Notes under the pieces: generated by a model | Databases searched by the model: none | Told to the model about the DNA's origin: nothing | Seen by the model: the letters and a program-made list of their open reading frames with translations, nothing else | Made by a program: the position numbers and the translations under genes | NCBI GenBank assembly: GCA_021739635.1 | Contig: JAIPBH010000004.1 | Span: 1-64,000, forward strand | Reading direction: 5' to 3' | Length of the DNA stretch: 64,000 nt | Origin: Flavobacteriaceae bacterium | Lineage (GTDB): Bacteria > Bacteroidota > Bacteroidia > Flavobacteriales > Flavobacteriaceae | Shown here: positions 10,434 to 18,938 of the stretch, in pieces | Layout: every line of letters starts with the position of its first letter | Position numbering within the stretch: position 1 is the stretch's first letter

Positions 10434-10463
10434 AAACCCCTTTAAAATAAATTAAAGAGGTTT
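10434..10463 (-). terminator. Terminator of degQ
   Basis: A 12-bp stem with one mismatch (10434-10445 with 10452-10463) is followed on the minus strand by GGTTTTTTATTT. It lies 28 nt past the protease stop codon. Confidence 0.8.
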
Positions 10464-10490
10464 AAAATTGATAAAATTTATTACAGTTAT

Positions 10491-11894
10491 TTATCTAAAA
10501 TTATAGCGTTCTTTTTCTCCGTTTGTATTTATAAGTTCAATTCTTAAAGATTCATAGGATGATCTATCTTTAATAATATTTTGAGCATCTTCAATGGTCT
10601 TTATTTTTACATCATTAATAGATGTTATAATAGAACCTTCTTCAACGCCATTGTTTTTCCAATATTCAGCATATTTATCATCTAACTGTACAATTTTAAT
10701 ACCGTTTGAAGCATTTAATTTCTTTAAATCTTCTGATTTAGTATTTTTAACTTGTCCAACTAATGGTAGAGTGATAATGTTATTTTTAGTTAATGTTACT
10801 GCAATTGTTTTTAATTTTCCATTTCTAGCTATAGTTAAATTAACAACATCATTGGGTCTTTTCGCACTTAAGTGACCTGTTAAATCTGTGAATTTAGACA
10901 CTTTAATATTATCAATTTCTTTAATAATGTCACCAGATTTAACCCCAGCATTTTCAGCACCAGAATCTTCAACAACACTATCAACATAAACACCTTCAGT
11001 ATCATTAACACCTATTTTTTCAGCAATGCCACTATTTAAAGCTCCGCCAGTAATTCCTAAAATGCCATTTTGAACATTACCATATTCCATAATATCTTCA
11101 ATAACCTTTCTGGCAATATTACTTGGAACAGCAAAAGAATATCCAATGTAAGAACCTGTTTGAGATGAAATGGCTGTGTTAATTCCTATAAGTTCACCAT
11201 TGATATTTATTAATGCGCCACCTGAATTTCCTGGATTTACTGCGGCATCTGTTTGAATAAAAGATTGTGTATTGCTTCCTGATAAGTCTCTTGATTTGGC
11301 ACTTATAATACCAGCAGTTACGGTAGATGTTAAATTAAATGGATTTCCTACTGCCAAAACCCATTCGCCGATTTTTGCTTGGTCCGAATCACCAAAAGTA
11401 GCATAAGGTAATTTTTCATCAGCTTCAATTTTTAAAAGCGCAATATCTGTTTTTGGGTCTGAACCAATAATTTTTGCAAGATAAGTTTTATTGCTATTTA
11501 ATGTAACAGACAACTCTTTTGAATTGTCAATAACATGATTATTAGTTATAATATAGCCATCAGCAGTAATAATAACTCCAGAACCAGTACCAACTTGAGC
11601 ACGTTGTTGGCGTCTGCCATAAAACAAATCTTCTAAAGTCATTTGCCCTGAACTCACAGCTAAATTTTTAACATGTACTACAGTGTTTATAGTATTTTCT
11701 GCAGCAACTGTTAAATCTGGCATGTCATAAGCATTTTTTAAATTACTTACATTACTTGTTGTTAAAAAGTTGGGTTGCGCTTCTGCCGAAGCCAAAACAA
11801 AACTCTTATTTTCTTCTAAAAATAATTTGTAAGCACCTAGAGTTATTAGCCCGCCTAATGCCGAAACAAATACCAATGTTAAAATCTTCTTCAT
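10491..11894 (-). CDS. degQ: DegP/HtrA-family periplasmic serine protease
   Basis: The 467-residue protein has an N-terminal membrane/signal helix (5-22), a trypsin-like protease domain (about 60-255) with the triad H120 (TNNHVID), D150 (PKTDIALLK) and S224 (NPGNSGGAL), then two PDZ domains (about 270-360 and 375-467). The family degrades or refolds misfolded envelope proteins in the periplasm. The loop LFYGRRQQRAQVGTGSG is the usual LA-loop area. The gene is monocistronic with its own terminator and faces away from dapF. The 147-bp divergent gap contains four phased TTTAAC repeats, which may be where an envelope-stress regulator binds. Choice between degP and degQ is by family only. Confidence 0.93.
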   Translation of the reverse strand: MKKILTLVFVSALGGLITLGAYKLFLEENKSFVLASAEAQPNFLTTSNVSNLKNAYDMPDLTVAAENTINTVVHVKNLAVSSGQMTLEDLFYGRRQQRAQVGTGSGVIITADGYIITNNHVIDNSKELSVTLNSNKTYLAKIIGSDPKTDIALLKIEADEKLPYATFGDSDQAKIGEWVLAVGNPFNLTSTVTAGIISAKSRDLSGSNTQSFIQTDAAVNPGNSGGALININGELIGINTAISSQTGSYIGYSFAVPSNIARKVIEDIMEYGNVQNGILGITGGALNSGIAEKIGVNDTEGVYVDSVVEDSGAENAGVKSGDIIKEIDNIKVSKFTDLTGHLSAKRPNDVVNLTIARNGKLKTIAVTLTKNNIITLPLVGQVKNTKSEDLKKLNASNGIKIVQLDDKYAEYWKNNGVEEGSIITSINDVKIKTIEDAQNIIKDRSSYESLRIELINTNGEKERYNFR

Positions 11895-11960
11895 AATTTT
11901 TAGTATAATTTTTAATGATTAAGGATTAAAATTAAATATTTATTGAATGGCACAATTTCT

Positions 11961-11999
11961 TTTAACGATTTTTAACGTCAACTTTAACGACTATTTAAC
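11961..11999. promoter_or_regulatory. Phased TTTAAC(G) direct repeats between degQ and dapF
   Basis: TTTAACG occurs at 11961-11967, 11971-11977 and 11983-11989, and TTTAAC at 11994-11999. Start-to-start distances are 10, 12 and 11 bp, one helical turn each. This arrangement is typical of OmpR/PhoB-type response-regulator sites. It is immediately upstream of the dapF promoter and about 70-105 bp upstream of the degQ start. Confidence 0.4.
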
Positions 12000-12024
12000 A
12001 ACTAAAAAAACGGTTTAATATTTA

Positions 12025-12032
12025 TATATTTG
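12025..12032 (+). promoter_or_regulatory. dapF -7 box
   Basis: TATATTTG matches TAnnTTTG exactly and ends 9 nt before the dapF ATG, so the mRNA leader would be only a few bases long. No TTTG is seen at -33; the phased TTTAAC repeats end there instead. Confidence 0.6.
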
Positions 12033-12041
12033 TGCTTAATT

Positions 12042-12815
12042 ATGCAACAGACATTTTATAAATACCAAGGAACAGGAAATGATTTTGTGATGATTGATAA
12101 TCGTCATGAAACATTTGATAAAAACAATACCAAACATATAGCCTTTTTGTGCGATAGACGTTTTGGAGTAGGAGCTGATGGGCTTATTTTGCTTGAAAAT
12201 CATAAGGATTTTGATTTTAAAATGGTGTATTATAATGCTGATGGTAATGAAAGCTCCATGTGCGGTAATGGTGGCCGTTGTTTGGTCGCGTTTGCTAATC
12301 AATTAGGAATTATTACTGATAAAGCCACTTTTGAGGCTATTGATGGATTGCATCATGCCGAAGTTAAAAACGGTATTGTAAGATTACAAATGCAAGATGT
12401 AACAACTATTGAAAAGCATTTAAATCATGTGTTTTTAAATACAGGTTCTCCTCATCATGTTCAATTTGAAGACCAAATTGATGATTTTGATATTAAAACT
12501 TTAGGATCCAAAATACGTTACGGGTCACCATATAATGAAGCAGGAAGCAATGTGAATTTTGTTAAAAAAATTTCTGACACCACATTTGCAGTTAGGACTT
12601 ATGAGCGTGGTGTTGAAGATGAAACTTTATCTTGTGGAACAGGTGTAACGGCTGTTGCTTTAGCAATGAACTATCTTGGTGAAACCACTCAAAATCTGGT
12701 AACATTACAAACTCAAGGTGGAAATTTACAAGTGTCATTTAAAAAAGAAGGGCATTCTTATAAAAATATTTGGTTAATAGGACCTGCAATATTTGTTTTT
12801 AAAGGCAGTATATGA
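12042..12815 (+). CDS. dapF: Diaminopimelate epimerase
   Basis: The 257-residue enzyme interconverts LL- and meso-diaminopimelate in lysine and peptidoglycan synthesis, using two cysteines and no cofactor. Both catalytic cysteines are visible: C74 in NADGNESSMCGNGGRC and C198 in ETLSCGTGVTA. The N-terminus YKYQGTGNDFVMIDN is typical. The ATG at 12042 is chosen; a TTG 12 nt upstream is in frame but falls inside the -7 box. It overlaps the following acetyltransferase by 4 nt (ATGA), and mltG follows that directly, so dapF leads a cell-wall-related operon. The dapA gene of the same pathway is elsewhere in the window (29872). Confidence 0.97.
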   Translation: MQQTFYKYQGTGNDFVMIDNRHETFDKNNTKHIAFLCDRRFGVGADGLILLENHKDFDFKMVYYNADGNESSMCGNGGRCLVAFANQLGIITDKATFEAIDGLHHAEVKNGIVRLQMQDVTTIEKHLNHVFLNTGSPHHVQFEDQIDDFDIKTLGSKIRYGSPYNEAGSNVNFVKKISDTTFAVRTYERGVEDETLSCGTGVTAVALAMNYLGETTQNLVTLQTQGGNLQVSFKKEGHSYKNIWLIGPAIFVFKGSI

Positions 12816-13336
12816 TAACACTAAAAGGTAAAAACATCTATTTAAGAGCTTTAGAACCAGAAGATTTAGAATTTATTCATACTATAGAGAATGATGAATC
12901 ACTTTGGGAACTTAGTAATACCATAACGCCTTATTCTAAATTTTTAATAAAACAATATTTAGAACATTCACATAAAGATATTTTTGAAGTAAAACAATTA
13001 AGATTGGTTATATCAAGTTATAATGATAAACCATTAGGTATGATTGATTTGTTTGATTTTGATTTTAAAAACGGCAGAGCAGGAGTTGGTATTTTGGTTA
13101 AAGAATCAATAGACAGGCAATTAGGTTATGGTAGTGAAGCTCTGCAATTATTGATAAATTACAGTTTTACACATTTAGGTTTACATCAATTATATTGTAA
13201 TATTTCTGAAGAGAATCAACCCAGTATTAATTTGTTTACCAGTAAAGGATTTTATAAAATTGGCCTTAAAAAAGACTGGAATTATGTAAATGGAGATTTT
13301 AAAAGCGAATACTTATTTCAGTTATTAAATAAATAA
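12812..13336 (+). CDS. GNAT acetyltransferase (RimJ/SpeG-like)
   Basis: The 174-residue protein has the GNAT fold of the RimJ/SpeG type: an N-terminus LKGKNIYLRALEPEDLEFIH, the acetyl-CoA loop near VGILVKESIDRQLGYGSEAL (about 90-110), and the late NQPSINLFTSKGFYKIG strand-turn. It would move an acetyl group from acetyl-CoA to an amine, possibly a protein N-terminus or polyamine; the acceptor is unknown. Its ATG overlaps the dapF stop by 4 nt and mltG starts immediately after its stop, so it is translated in the same operon. Confidence 0.85.
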   Translation: MITLKGKNIYLRALEPEDLEFIHTIENDESLWELSNTITPYSKFLIKQYLEHSHKDIFEVKQLRLVISSYNDKPLGMIDLFDFDFKNGRAGVGILVKESIDRQLGYGSEALQLLINYSFTHLGLHQLYCNISEENQPSINLFTSKGFYKIGLKKDWNYVNGDFKSEYLFQLLNK

Positions 13337-14380
13337 ATGTATATTAAAAAAATACTTGTCGCAATAGCACTTTTGGGCTTGGTAGTAGCTGCATATTTTG
13401 CATACTTTGTCTATAATGCTATGTTTAAACCCAACACAGCATTTAATAATGAAAGTGCTTATATTTTTATACCAACCAATGCTAATTATAATGATGTAAG
13501 AGAACAACTTTTACCATTATTAAAAGATATTGATAAGTTTGATGCTCTTGCAGAGCAAAAAAAATATGTTTCTAATATTAAAGCAGGTAAGTACATCATA
13601 AAAAGAGGCATGAACAATAATGATATTATCAATTCTATTAGAAGTAATAATATTCCAATTACAATATCTTTTAACAATCAAGAAACACTTAAAAAACTAG
13701 CAGGACGAATAGGTTTACAAATTGAAACTGATAGTTTGCAATTATTGCAAGCCATGTTTGATGAATCATTTTTAAGTAAAAACAATTTCAATAAAGAAAC
13801 TGCTTTAGGAATGTATATTCCAAATAGTTATGAATTTTTCTGGAATACATCAGCCGAACAATTTAGAGATAGAATGCTTAAAGAATATAACCGTTTTTGG
13901 ACTGACGCTAGATTACAAAAAGCTAAATCTATTAATCTTAGTCCTTCTCAAGTTATTACATTAGCTTCTATTGTATATGAAGAATCTAAAAAGGCTGAAG
14001 AACAACCCATTATTGCAGGAGTATATATAAATAGATTAAAAGTCGGTATGCCATTACAAGCAGATCCTACTATTAAATTTGCCGCATACCAATTACCAGA
14101 GAATAAAAATATGGTGATTAAACGGGTTTTAAATATTCACAAAGAAATTGATTCTCCTTATAATACCTATAAATACTCCGGATTACCGCCAGGTCTTATT
14201 GCTATGCCTGATGTATCGGCTATTGATGCTGTTTTAAATTATGAAAAGCATGGTTATTATTATTTTGCAGCAGATGCGAACAAGTTAGGCTATCATAAAT
14301 TTGCAAAAACGTTGTCTCAGCATAATGTTAATGCCAGAGATTATCAAAGATATTTATCATCACAAGGTATAAGAAAATAG
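13337..14380 (+). CDS. mltG: Endolytic murein transglycosylase MltG (YceG-like)
   Basis: The 347-residue protein has one N-terminal membrane helix (about 5-28) and a periplasmic YceG domain. MltG cuts nascent glycan strands inside the chain and so ends their growth. The catalytic region is ASIVYEESKKAEEQPIIAGV, where E216 aligns with the conserved glutamate of the family's SIxxKE motif; the position two before it is Tyr (Y214) rather than Glu/Gln. Other signature parts are INRLKVGMPLQADPTI and YNTYKYSGLPPGLI, then IDAVLNYEKHGYYYFAA. Its ATG directly follows the acetyltransferase stop. Location after dapF fits a peptidoglycan role. Confidence 0.95.
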   Translation: MYIKKILVAIALLGLVVAAYFAYFVYNAMFKPNTAFNNESAYIFIPTNANYNDVREQLLPLLKDIDKFDALAEQKKYVSNIKAGKYIIKRGMNNNDIINSIRSNNIPITISFNNQETLKKLAGRIGLQIETDSLQLLQAMFDESFLSKNNFNKETALGMYIPNSYEFFWNTSAEQFRDRMLKEYNRFWTDARLQKAKSINLSPSQVITLASIVYEESKKAEEQPIIAGVYINRLKVGMPLQADPTIKFAAYQLPENKNMVIKRVLNIHKEIDSPYNTYKYSGLPPGLIAMPDVSAIDAVLNYEKHGYYYFAADANKLGYHKFAKTLSQHNVNARDYQRYLSSQGIRK

Positions 14381-14382
14381 GT

Positions 14383-15291
14383 TTGAATAGTAAATTTAAA
14401 TATTTTTTTCTCCTATTTTTTGTATCGGCAATATCTTTTTCTCAGTCAAAACTTAATTCGTTTTTAACACCAAGTGACACTTTAAATAAATCAAGACGAG
14501 ATATTTTAGCAATATCTGAAGCAACAGCTGCAGGAATTACACTTATTGGTTTAAATCAGTTATGGTATGCAGATTATGAAACATCTAAATTGCATGCTAC
14601 AAATGATAATGATGAGTGGATGCAAATGGATAAATTTGGTCATCTTTTTTCTTCTTACCAAATAGGAAGATTTGGAGCAGATGCCCTTAATTGGAGTGGT
14701 GTAAGTAAAAAAAATCAGCTTATTTATGGCTCTACTTTAGGTTTTGGATTTTTAACTGCAGTAGAAGTTTTAGATGGTTTTTCAAAAGAATGGGGCTTTT
14801 CTTGGGGTGATGTATTAGCTAACGGATTGGGTACAGGTTTATATGTTGGTCAAGAATTATTGTGGGAAGAACAACGTATTTCAGTAAAATTTTCATTTCA
14901 TCAAACTAAATATGCTTTACTAAACCCAGATAAATTAGGAGAAAGTTTTAATGAGCAACTTTTAAAGGATTATAATGGCCAAACATATTGGTTTAGTGCC
15001 AATCTTCATTCTTTTTTTAAAGAAAGTAAATTGCCAAAATGGATTAACATTGCCTTTGGTTACGGGGCAAATGGCATGTTAAATGGCTCAAAAGATATTG
15101 ACAATCAGTTGTTAACAAATAATGTTAGATACCATCAATACTATTTAAGTTTTGATGTAAATTTGGAAAATATCAAAACAGATTCACATTTTTTGAAAAC
15201 TATTTTGAGTGTTTTTAATAGCATTAAAGTACCATTTCCTACCCTAGAATTTAGCAAAAAAAGATGTGTATTTCATCTATTGTACTATTAA
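14383..15291 (+). CDS. DUF2279 exported protein
   Basis: The 302-residue protein starts with a TTG at 14383, the only start that keeps the signal peptide (FKYFFLLFFVSAISFSQ, cut near residue 20). It resembles DUF2279, predicted periplasmic or outer-membrane proteins of Bacteroidota; the core is WMQMDKFGHLFSSYQIGRF followed by GFGFLTAVEVLDGFS and WGFSWGDVLANGLG, a pattern with alternating hydrophobic segments. The C-terminal half looks like a set of beta strands (YHQYYLSFDVNL). Function unknown. It begins 2 nt after mltG and is probably in its operon. Confidence 0.8.
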   Translation: MNSKFKYFFLLFFVSAISFSQSKLNSFLTPSDTLNKSRRDILAISEATAAGITLIGLNQLWYADYETSKLHATNDNDEWMQMDKFGHLFSSYQIGRFGADALNWSGVSKKNQLIYGSTLGFGFLTAVEVLDGFSKEWGFSWGDVLANGLGTGLYVGQELLWEEQRISVKFSFHQTKYALLNPDKLGESFNEQLLKDYNGQTYWFSANLHSFFKESKLPKWINIAFGYGANGMLNGSKDIDNQLLTNNVRYHQYYLSFDVNLENIKTDSHFLKTILSVFNSIKVPFPTLEFSKKRCVFHLLYY

Positions 15292-15313
15292 TGAATACAC
15301 ATAAACGATTAAT

Positions 15314-15344
15314 TTTGAATTAATTAAAAAAATGTCTAATTTTG
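15314..15344 (+). promoter_or_regulatory. Complete promoter of the lysozyme-fold gene
   Basis: TTTG (15314-15317), a 19-nt spacer and TAATTTTG (15337-15344) make an ideal Bacteroidota promoter. The start site would be near 15349, leaving a leader of about 50 nt with a short CTGA/TCAG hairpin and a T-run. Confidence 0.8.
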
Positions 15345-15401
15345 CACGCTGAAATTTTCAGGCATTTTTTTGTTAAATCATGCTGAAAAAATTTAAACAT
15401 T

Positions 15402-16067
15402 ATGAAAAAAAATATTGCAAGGTATTTAATAGTATCACTTACAATATGCATTTTAATGTATGTTTCGCTTTCATCAAATAAAGCGATTGATTCAAGTAAG
15501 TATTCAACAGCTGGGTTAGAGTTAAATTACACAGTATGTCAAGATGCAGGAACTAAAGCTAATGACTTAGCTTTGTTGAACGATAACAAATCATATTCTC
15601 CTTTTCTTGGAAAATCATTTGTAGGATTTAAAGAAGCTTTAGCTTTCAAAGAATCTCGAGGCGATTATTTTACTGTAAATACTTTAGGGTATTTAGGTAA
15701 ATATCAATTTGGTAAAGAAACTTTAAAACTTTTAGGGATTCATGATTCTGAAGAATTTTTGAAAAACCCTGAACTTCAAGAGCGAGCTTTTATTGCAAAT
15801 GCAGAGCGTAATAAGTGGATTTTAAGACGTGATATCAAAAATTTTGTTGGAAGAAAAATCAATGGAATCACAATTACAGAATCTGGAATTTTAGCAGCAG
15901 CTCACTTAGCTGGTGCAGGAAGCGTTAAAAATTATTTAAGAAGTTACGGATCTGATAACTTTGAAGATTCTTATGGTACTTCAATTGAGTATTATATGAA
16001 GAAATTTTCTGGATATGATACGTCTTTCATAAAGCCCAATAAAAACGCTAAGGCAACTTTTGTTTAA
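15402..16067 (+). CDS. Exported lysozyme-fold protein, possible lytic transglycosylase
   Basis: The 221-residue protein has an N-terminal signal/anchor (about 8-26). Its central part, FVGFKEALAFKESRGDYFTVNTLGYLGKYQFG in two blocks (around 75-105), looks like the lysozyme/lytic transglycosylase fold with a glutamate in FKESRG as the candidate catalytic residue, and LAAAHLAGAGSVKNYL (about 165-180) is the usual helix with AAH(L/N)AG. So a peptidoglycan-cleaving role is likely but not certain. It follows mltG and DUF2279 but has its own complete promoter and its own terminator, the latter inside the neighbouring convergent gene. Confidence 0.72.
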   Translation: MKKNIARYLIVSLTICILMYVSLSSNKAIDSSKYSTAGLELNYTVCQDAGTKANDLALLNDNKSYSPFLGKSFVGFKEALAFKESRGDYFTVNTLGYLGKYQFGKETLKLLGIHDSEEFLKNPELQERAFIANAERNKWILRRDIKNFVGRKINGITITESGILAAAHLAGAGSVKNYLRSYGSDNFEDSYGTSIEYYMKKFSGYDTSFIKPNKNAKATFV

Positions 16068-16071
16068 AAAA

Positions 16072-16788
16072 TTAATTTTTATGAATAATAAATATTGTAG
16101 GTCTTTTATGAAGGTCTACAATATTTTTTTTCCAACTATTTACAGTTTGAGTTTTAATAAATTCTGTATCTAAAGTGATATCACAAGCAACACAAATTAG
16201 GGTATTTCCTTCTAAAGTGTTGCATATTTCCTCTAGCATTTTATTATTTCTGTAAGGAGTTTCAATAAAGATTTGAGATTGATTATTCTCTGATGAAATT
16301 CTTTCTAATCGTTTAATTTCTTTTTTTCTTTCATCTTTATCAATAGGTAAATAACCATTAAAAGCAAAACTTTGTCCATTCATACCAGAGCTCATTAAAG
16401 CCATTAAAATAGATGACGGACCAACTAAAGGAATTACTTTGATGTTTTTTTGATGCGCAATTTTAACAATATCAGCACCAGGATCAGCAACTCCGGGGCA
16501 ACCAGCTTCAGACAGTAATCCTACATTTATACCGTTAAGGCATGGGTCTAAATATTCTGGCAATAAACTAGAATCAGTAAATTTATTTAATGGAAAAATT
16601 TTTAAAGAGTTTTGTGCTTTTTTAGGAGTGATTTTTTTTATAAAATGTCTAGCTGTTTTTTCATTTTCAACAATATAAACATCAATTTGCTCAATAATTT
16701 TTTTTACTGAAATAGGCAAAACTTCTAAAGGTTCGTTATCACCTAAAGTTGTTGGTATCAAATAAAGTTTCCCTTTTTCAGTATTCAT
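16072..16788 (-). CDS. RsmI-like SAM-dependent methyltransferase (tetrapyrrole methylase fold)
   Basis: From the ATG at 16788 the protein has 238 residues (MNTEKGKLYLIPTTLGDN). A longer frame reaches into the neighbouring phosphatase gene but adds 31 residues with no family match. The LxPTTLGD N-terminus, LSEAGCPGVADPGADIV (about 115-131), VPLVGPSS and the LHKRPTIF C-terminus belong to the TP-methylase family, near RsmI, which 2'-O-methylates C1402 of 16S rRNA. It has LIPTTLGD where RsmI has VPTPIGN, so I place it in the sister group and do not use the rsmI name. Its last codons contain a plus-strand terminator for the gene on the other side. Confidence 0.82.
   Translation of the reverse strand: MNTEKGKLYLIPTTLGDNEPLEVLPISVKKIIEQIDVYIVENEKTARHFIKKITPKKAQNSLKIFPLNKFTDSSLLPEYLDPCLNGINVGLLSEAGCPGVADPGADIVKIAHQKNIKVIPLVGPSSILMALMSSGMNGQSFAFNGYLPIDKDERKKEIKRLERISSENNQSQIFIETPYRNNKMLEEICNTLEGNTLICVACDITLDTEFIKTQTVNSWKKNIVDLHKRPTIFIIHKN
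16091..16131 (+). terminator. Terminator of the lysozyme-fold gene, lying inside a convergent coding sequence
   Basis: AATATTGTAG (16091-16100) pairs perfectly with CTACAATATT (16116-16125) and is followed by T to 16131. It lies 24 nt past the plus-strand stop codon and within the last codons of the minus-strand methyltransferase gene. Confidence 0.72.
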
Positions 16789-16850
16789 AAAATGAGTTTG
16801 TTTTAAGAATTTAGAGTTTAAAAGTACTAAATATTTAGCATAAGAATATT

Positions 16851-17303
16851 TTAAACCAATGAATCCGCAATAATAGTGCATGCTTCATCTAACATTTTAT
16901 ATACATTTTCAAAACCTTGTTCGCCAACATAATAAGGATCTGGAACATCAAAGTTTTGATTTGGGTAAACCTCGTTTAAAATAAATTTTACTTTATTTTC
17001 ATCATTTTGGTTTCTGGCTAACGAAATAACGTTTTCATAATTTGATTCATCCATTACATATATATAATCAAAATCATCAAAATCTTGAATGCTAAATTGT
17101 CTTCCTTTTAAATTTGAAATATCAATACCATATTTTTTACCAACGGCTATAGATCTTTTATCAGGGTGACTACCAACGTGATAATTAGCTGTTCCAGCTG
17201 AATCTACTATGAATCTGTTGATTGGAAGTTTTGATTTTAGTATACCTTCTGCTAAGGGAGAACGGCAAATATTCCCAAGGCAAACCATTAAAATTTTAAT
17301 CAT
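16851..17303 (-). CDS. Low-molecular-weight protein-tyrosine phosphatase
   Basis: The 150-residue protein has the P-loop C8-LGNIC-R14-S at its N-terminus (the CX5R signature) and the acid DPYY loop (VPDPYYVG, about 115-122), with DSAGTANYHVGSHPD in between. These are the full catalytic set of this phosphatase family, which dephosphorylates tyrosine on proteins and in bacteria often acts with tyrosine kinases in polysaccharide export. It lies 12 nt downstream of dnaA and is likely co-transcribed with it. No exopolysaccharide genes are nearby. Confidence 0.93.
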   Translation of the reverse strand: MIKILMVCLGNICRSPLAEGILKSKLPINRFIVDSAGTANYHVGSHPDKRSIAVGKKYGIDISNLKGRQFSIQDFDDFDYIYVMDESNYENVISLARNQNDENKVKFILNEVYPNQNFDVPDPYYVGEQGFENVYKMLDEACTIIADSLV

Positions 17304-17315
17304 TTTAAAAAGAAT

Positions 17316-18743
17316 TTAAACAGATAGTTTTTTACTTATATCTTCAACATATTTTCTGAATTGTTTATCTGTTGAAGTTAAATTATCTACTGTTTTGCAA
17401 GCATGAAGTACGGTTGCATGATCTCTTTTTCCTATTTGAGAACCAATACTTGCTAAGGATGCTTTTGTGAATTTTTTAGCAAAAAACATAGCCAATTGTC
17501 TTGCTTGAACAATATGACGTTTTCTGGTTTTTGATTGTAATGTGTCTATATCCATTTGGAAATAATCAGACACCACTTTTTGTATATAATCTATAGAAAC
17601 TTCACGTTTGGTGTTTTTTACAAACTTCTCAACTATTTGTCTAGCAAGGTCAAGTGTAATTTCTTTTTTGTTGAAAGATGACTGTGCAATTAATGAAATG
17701 ATGGCACCTTCAAGTTCTCTAACATTACTTTTAATGTTTTTTGCGACAAATTCAATGATATCATCAGGCATTTCAACGCCATCACGATATAATTTATTTT
17801 TTAAGATAGAAACTCTAGTTTCAAAATCTGGATTTTGTAATTCGGCAGAAAGTCCCCATTTAAAACGAGATAATAATCGTTGTTCAATATCTTGCATATC
17901 AACAGGTGCTTTATCACTTGTTAAAATAACTTGCTTACCATTTTGGTGTAAGTGGTTAAAAATATGAAAGAAAACATCTTGTGTGCCAGATTTTCCTGAT
18001 AAAAATTGAACATCATCAATAATCAACACATCTATGATTTGATAAAAATGAATAAAATCATTTCTATTATTCTTTTTTACAGAATCAATATATTGTTGCG
18101 TAAATTTTTCGGCCGAAATATATAAAACGGTTTTTTCAGGATATTTATCTTTAATATCAACACCTATAGCGTGAGCTAAGTGAGTTTTACCTAAACCAAC
18201 ACCTCCAAATATTAATAATGGGTTAAAAGAAGTTCCTCCTGGTTTTGAGGCGACAGCTAAACCTGCACTTCTGGCTAAACGGTTTGAATCTCCTTCTAAG
18301 AAATTTTCAAAACTATAGTTTGGATTTAGTTGAGATTCAATTTTTACGTTTCGAATTCCTGGAATAATAAATGGATTTCTTAATTCTGGGTTTTTATTGT
18401 TTAGGGGAATATCTACCTCTTGAGATTTAACCGCTGTTCTATTAGAACTTGGTATCTTTTCTGTAAAAGGTTGTTTATTGCCATACGTGTTTTCCATTTT
18501 AATAATATAAACAAGTTTAGCTTTTTCACCTAACTCTTTTGTTAATGATACTTTCAGAATTTTTACATAGTGCTCTTCAAGCCACTCGTAAAAGAATTTA
18601 CTAGGTACCTGAATACTTAATGCATTATCTGCAAGCTTAACTGCAATAATTGGTTCAAACCAAGTTTTGTATGCTTGCGGTTGGATATTATCCTTTATAA
18701 ATTCAAGACAATTATTCCATACCGATTGCGCAGTTATACTCAT
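17316..18743 (-). CDS. dnaA: Chromosomal replication initiator DnaA
   Basis: The 475-residue protein has all four DnaA domains: domain I (1-85, MSITAQSVWNNCLEFIKDNI), a short linker, the AAA+ ATPase (about 140-345) with Walker A GGVGLGKT (180-187) and Walker B LIIDDVQFL (240-248), and the DNA-binding domain with IGKRDHATVLHACKTV near the end. It binds DnaA boxes and melts the origin. Length is normal. The small phosphatase gene follows 12 nt later. In the 195 bp upstream I find no run of TTATCCACA-like boxes, so there is no sign of an origin beside it. Confidence 0.98.
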   Translation of the reverse strand: MSITAQSVWNNCLEFIKDNIQPQAYKTWFEPIIAVKLADNALSIQVPSKFFYEWLEEHYVKILKVSLTKELGEKAKLVYIIKMENTYGNKQPFTEKIPSSNRTAVKSQEVDIPLNNKNPELRNPFIIPGIRNVKIESQLNPNYSFENFLEGDSNRLARSAGLAVASKPGGTSFNPLLIFGGVGLGKTHLAHAIGVDIKDKYPEKTVLYISAEKFTQQYIDSVKKNNRNDFIHFYQIIDVLIIDDVQFLSGKSGTQDVFFHIFNHLHQNGKQVILTSDKAPVDMQDIEQRLLSRFKWGLSAELQNPDFETRVSILKNKLYRDGVEMPDDIIEFVAKNIKSNVRELEGAIISLIAQSSFNKKEITLDLARQIVEKFVKNTKREVSIDYIQKVVSDYFQMDIDTLQSKTRKRHIVQARQLAMFFAKKFTKASLASIGSQIGKRDHATVLHACKTVDNLTSTDKQFRKYVEDISKKLSV

Positions 18744-18938
18744 TAATTTTTTTATTATGGTTTGTTAGTTAGTTTTTTTAACAGAGAAGTAATATTCTCA
18801 ATCCCTTTTGTTTGACAAATATGTGAACAAAATTCTTAAAAAAAAAATCATTTGCTATTGAATATTAAGAAAAAAATCCCCATGTTTAGTCAGTAGCCGA
18901 AAGTACAAATTATTTTTAAATTACTTATATATAATTCG

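Noticed and set aside
16789-16881. N-terminal extension of the methyltransferase into the phosphatase gene
   Set aside because: The extra 31 residues match nothing in the family, whose N-terminus is KLYLIPTTLGD; the ATG at 16788 fits.
18744-18938. Replication origin next to dnaA
   Set aside because: No cluster of TTATCCACA-like boxes and no clear unwinding element beyond general AT-richness.
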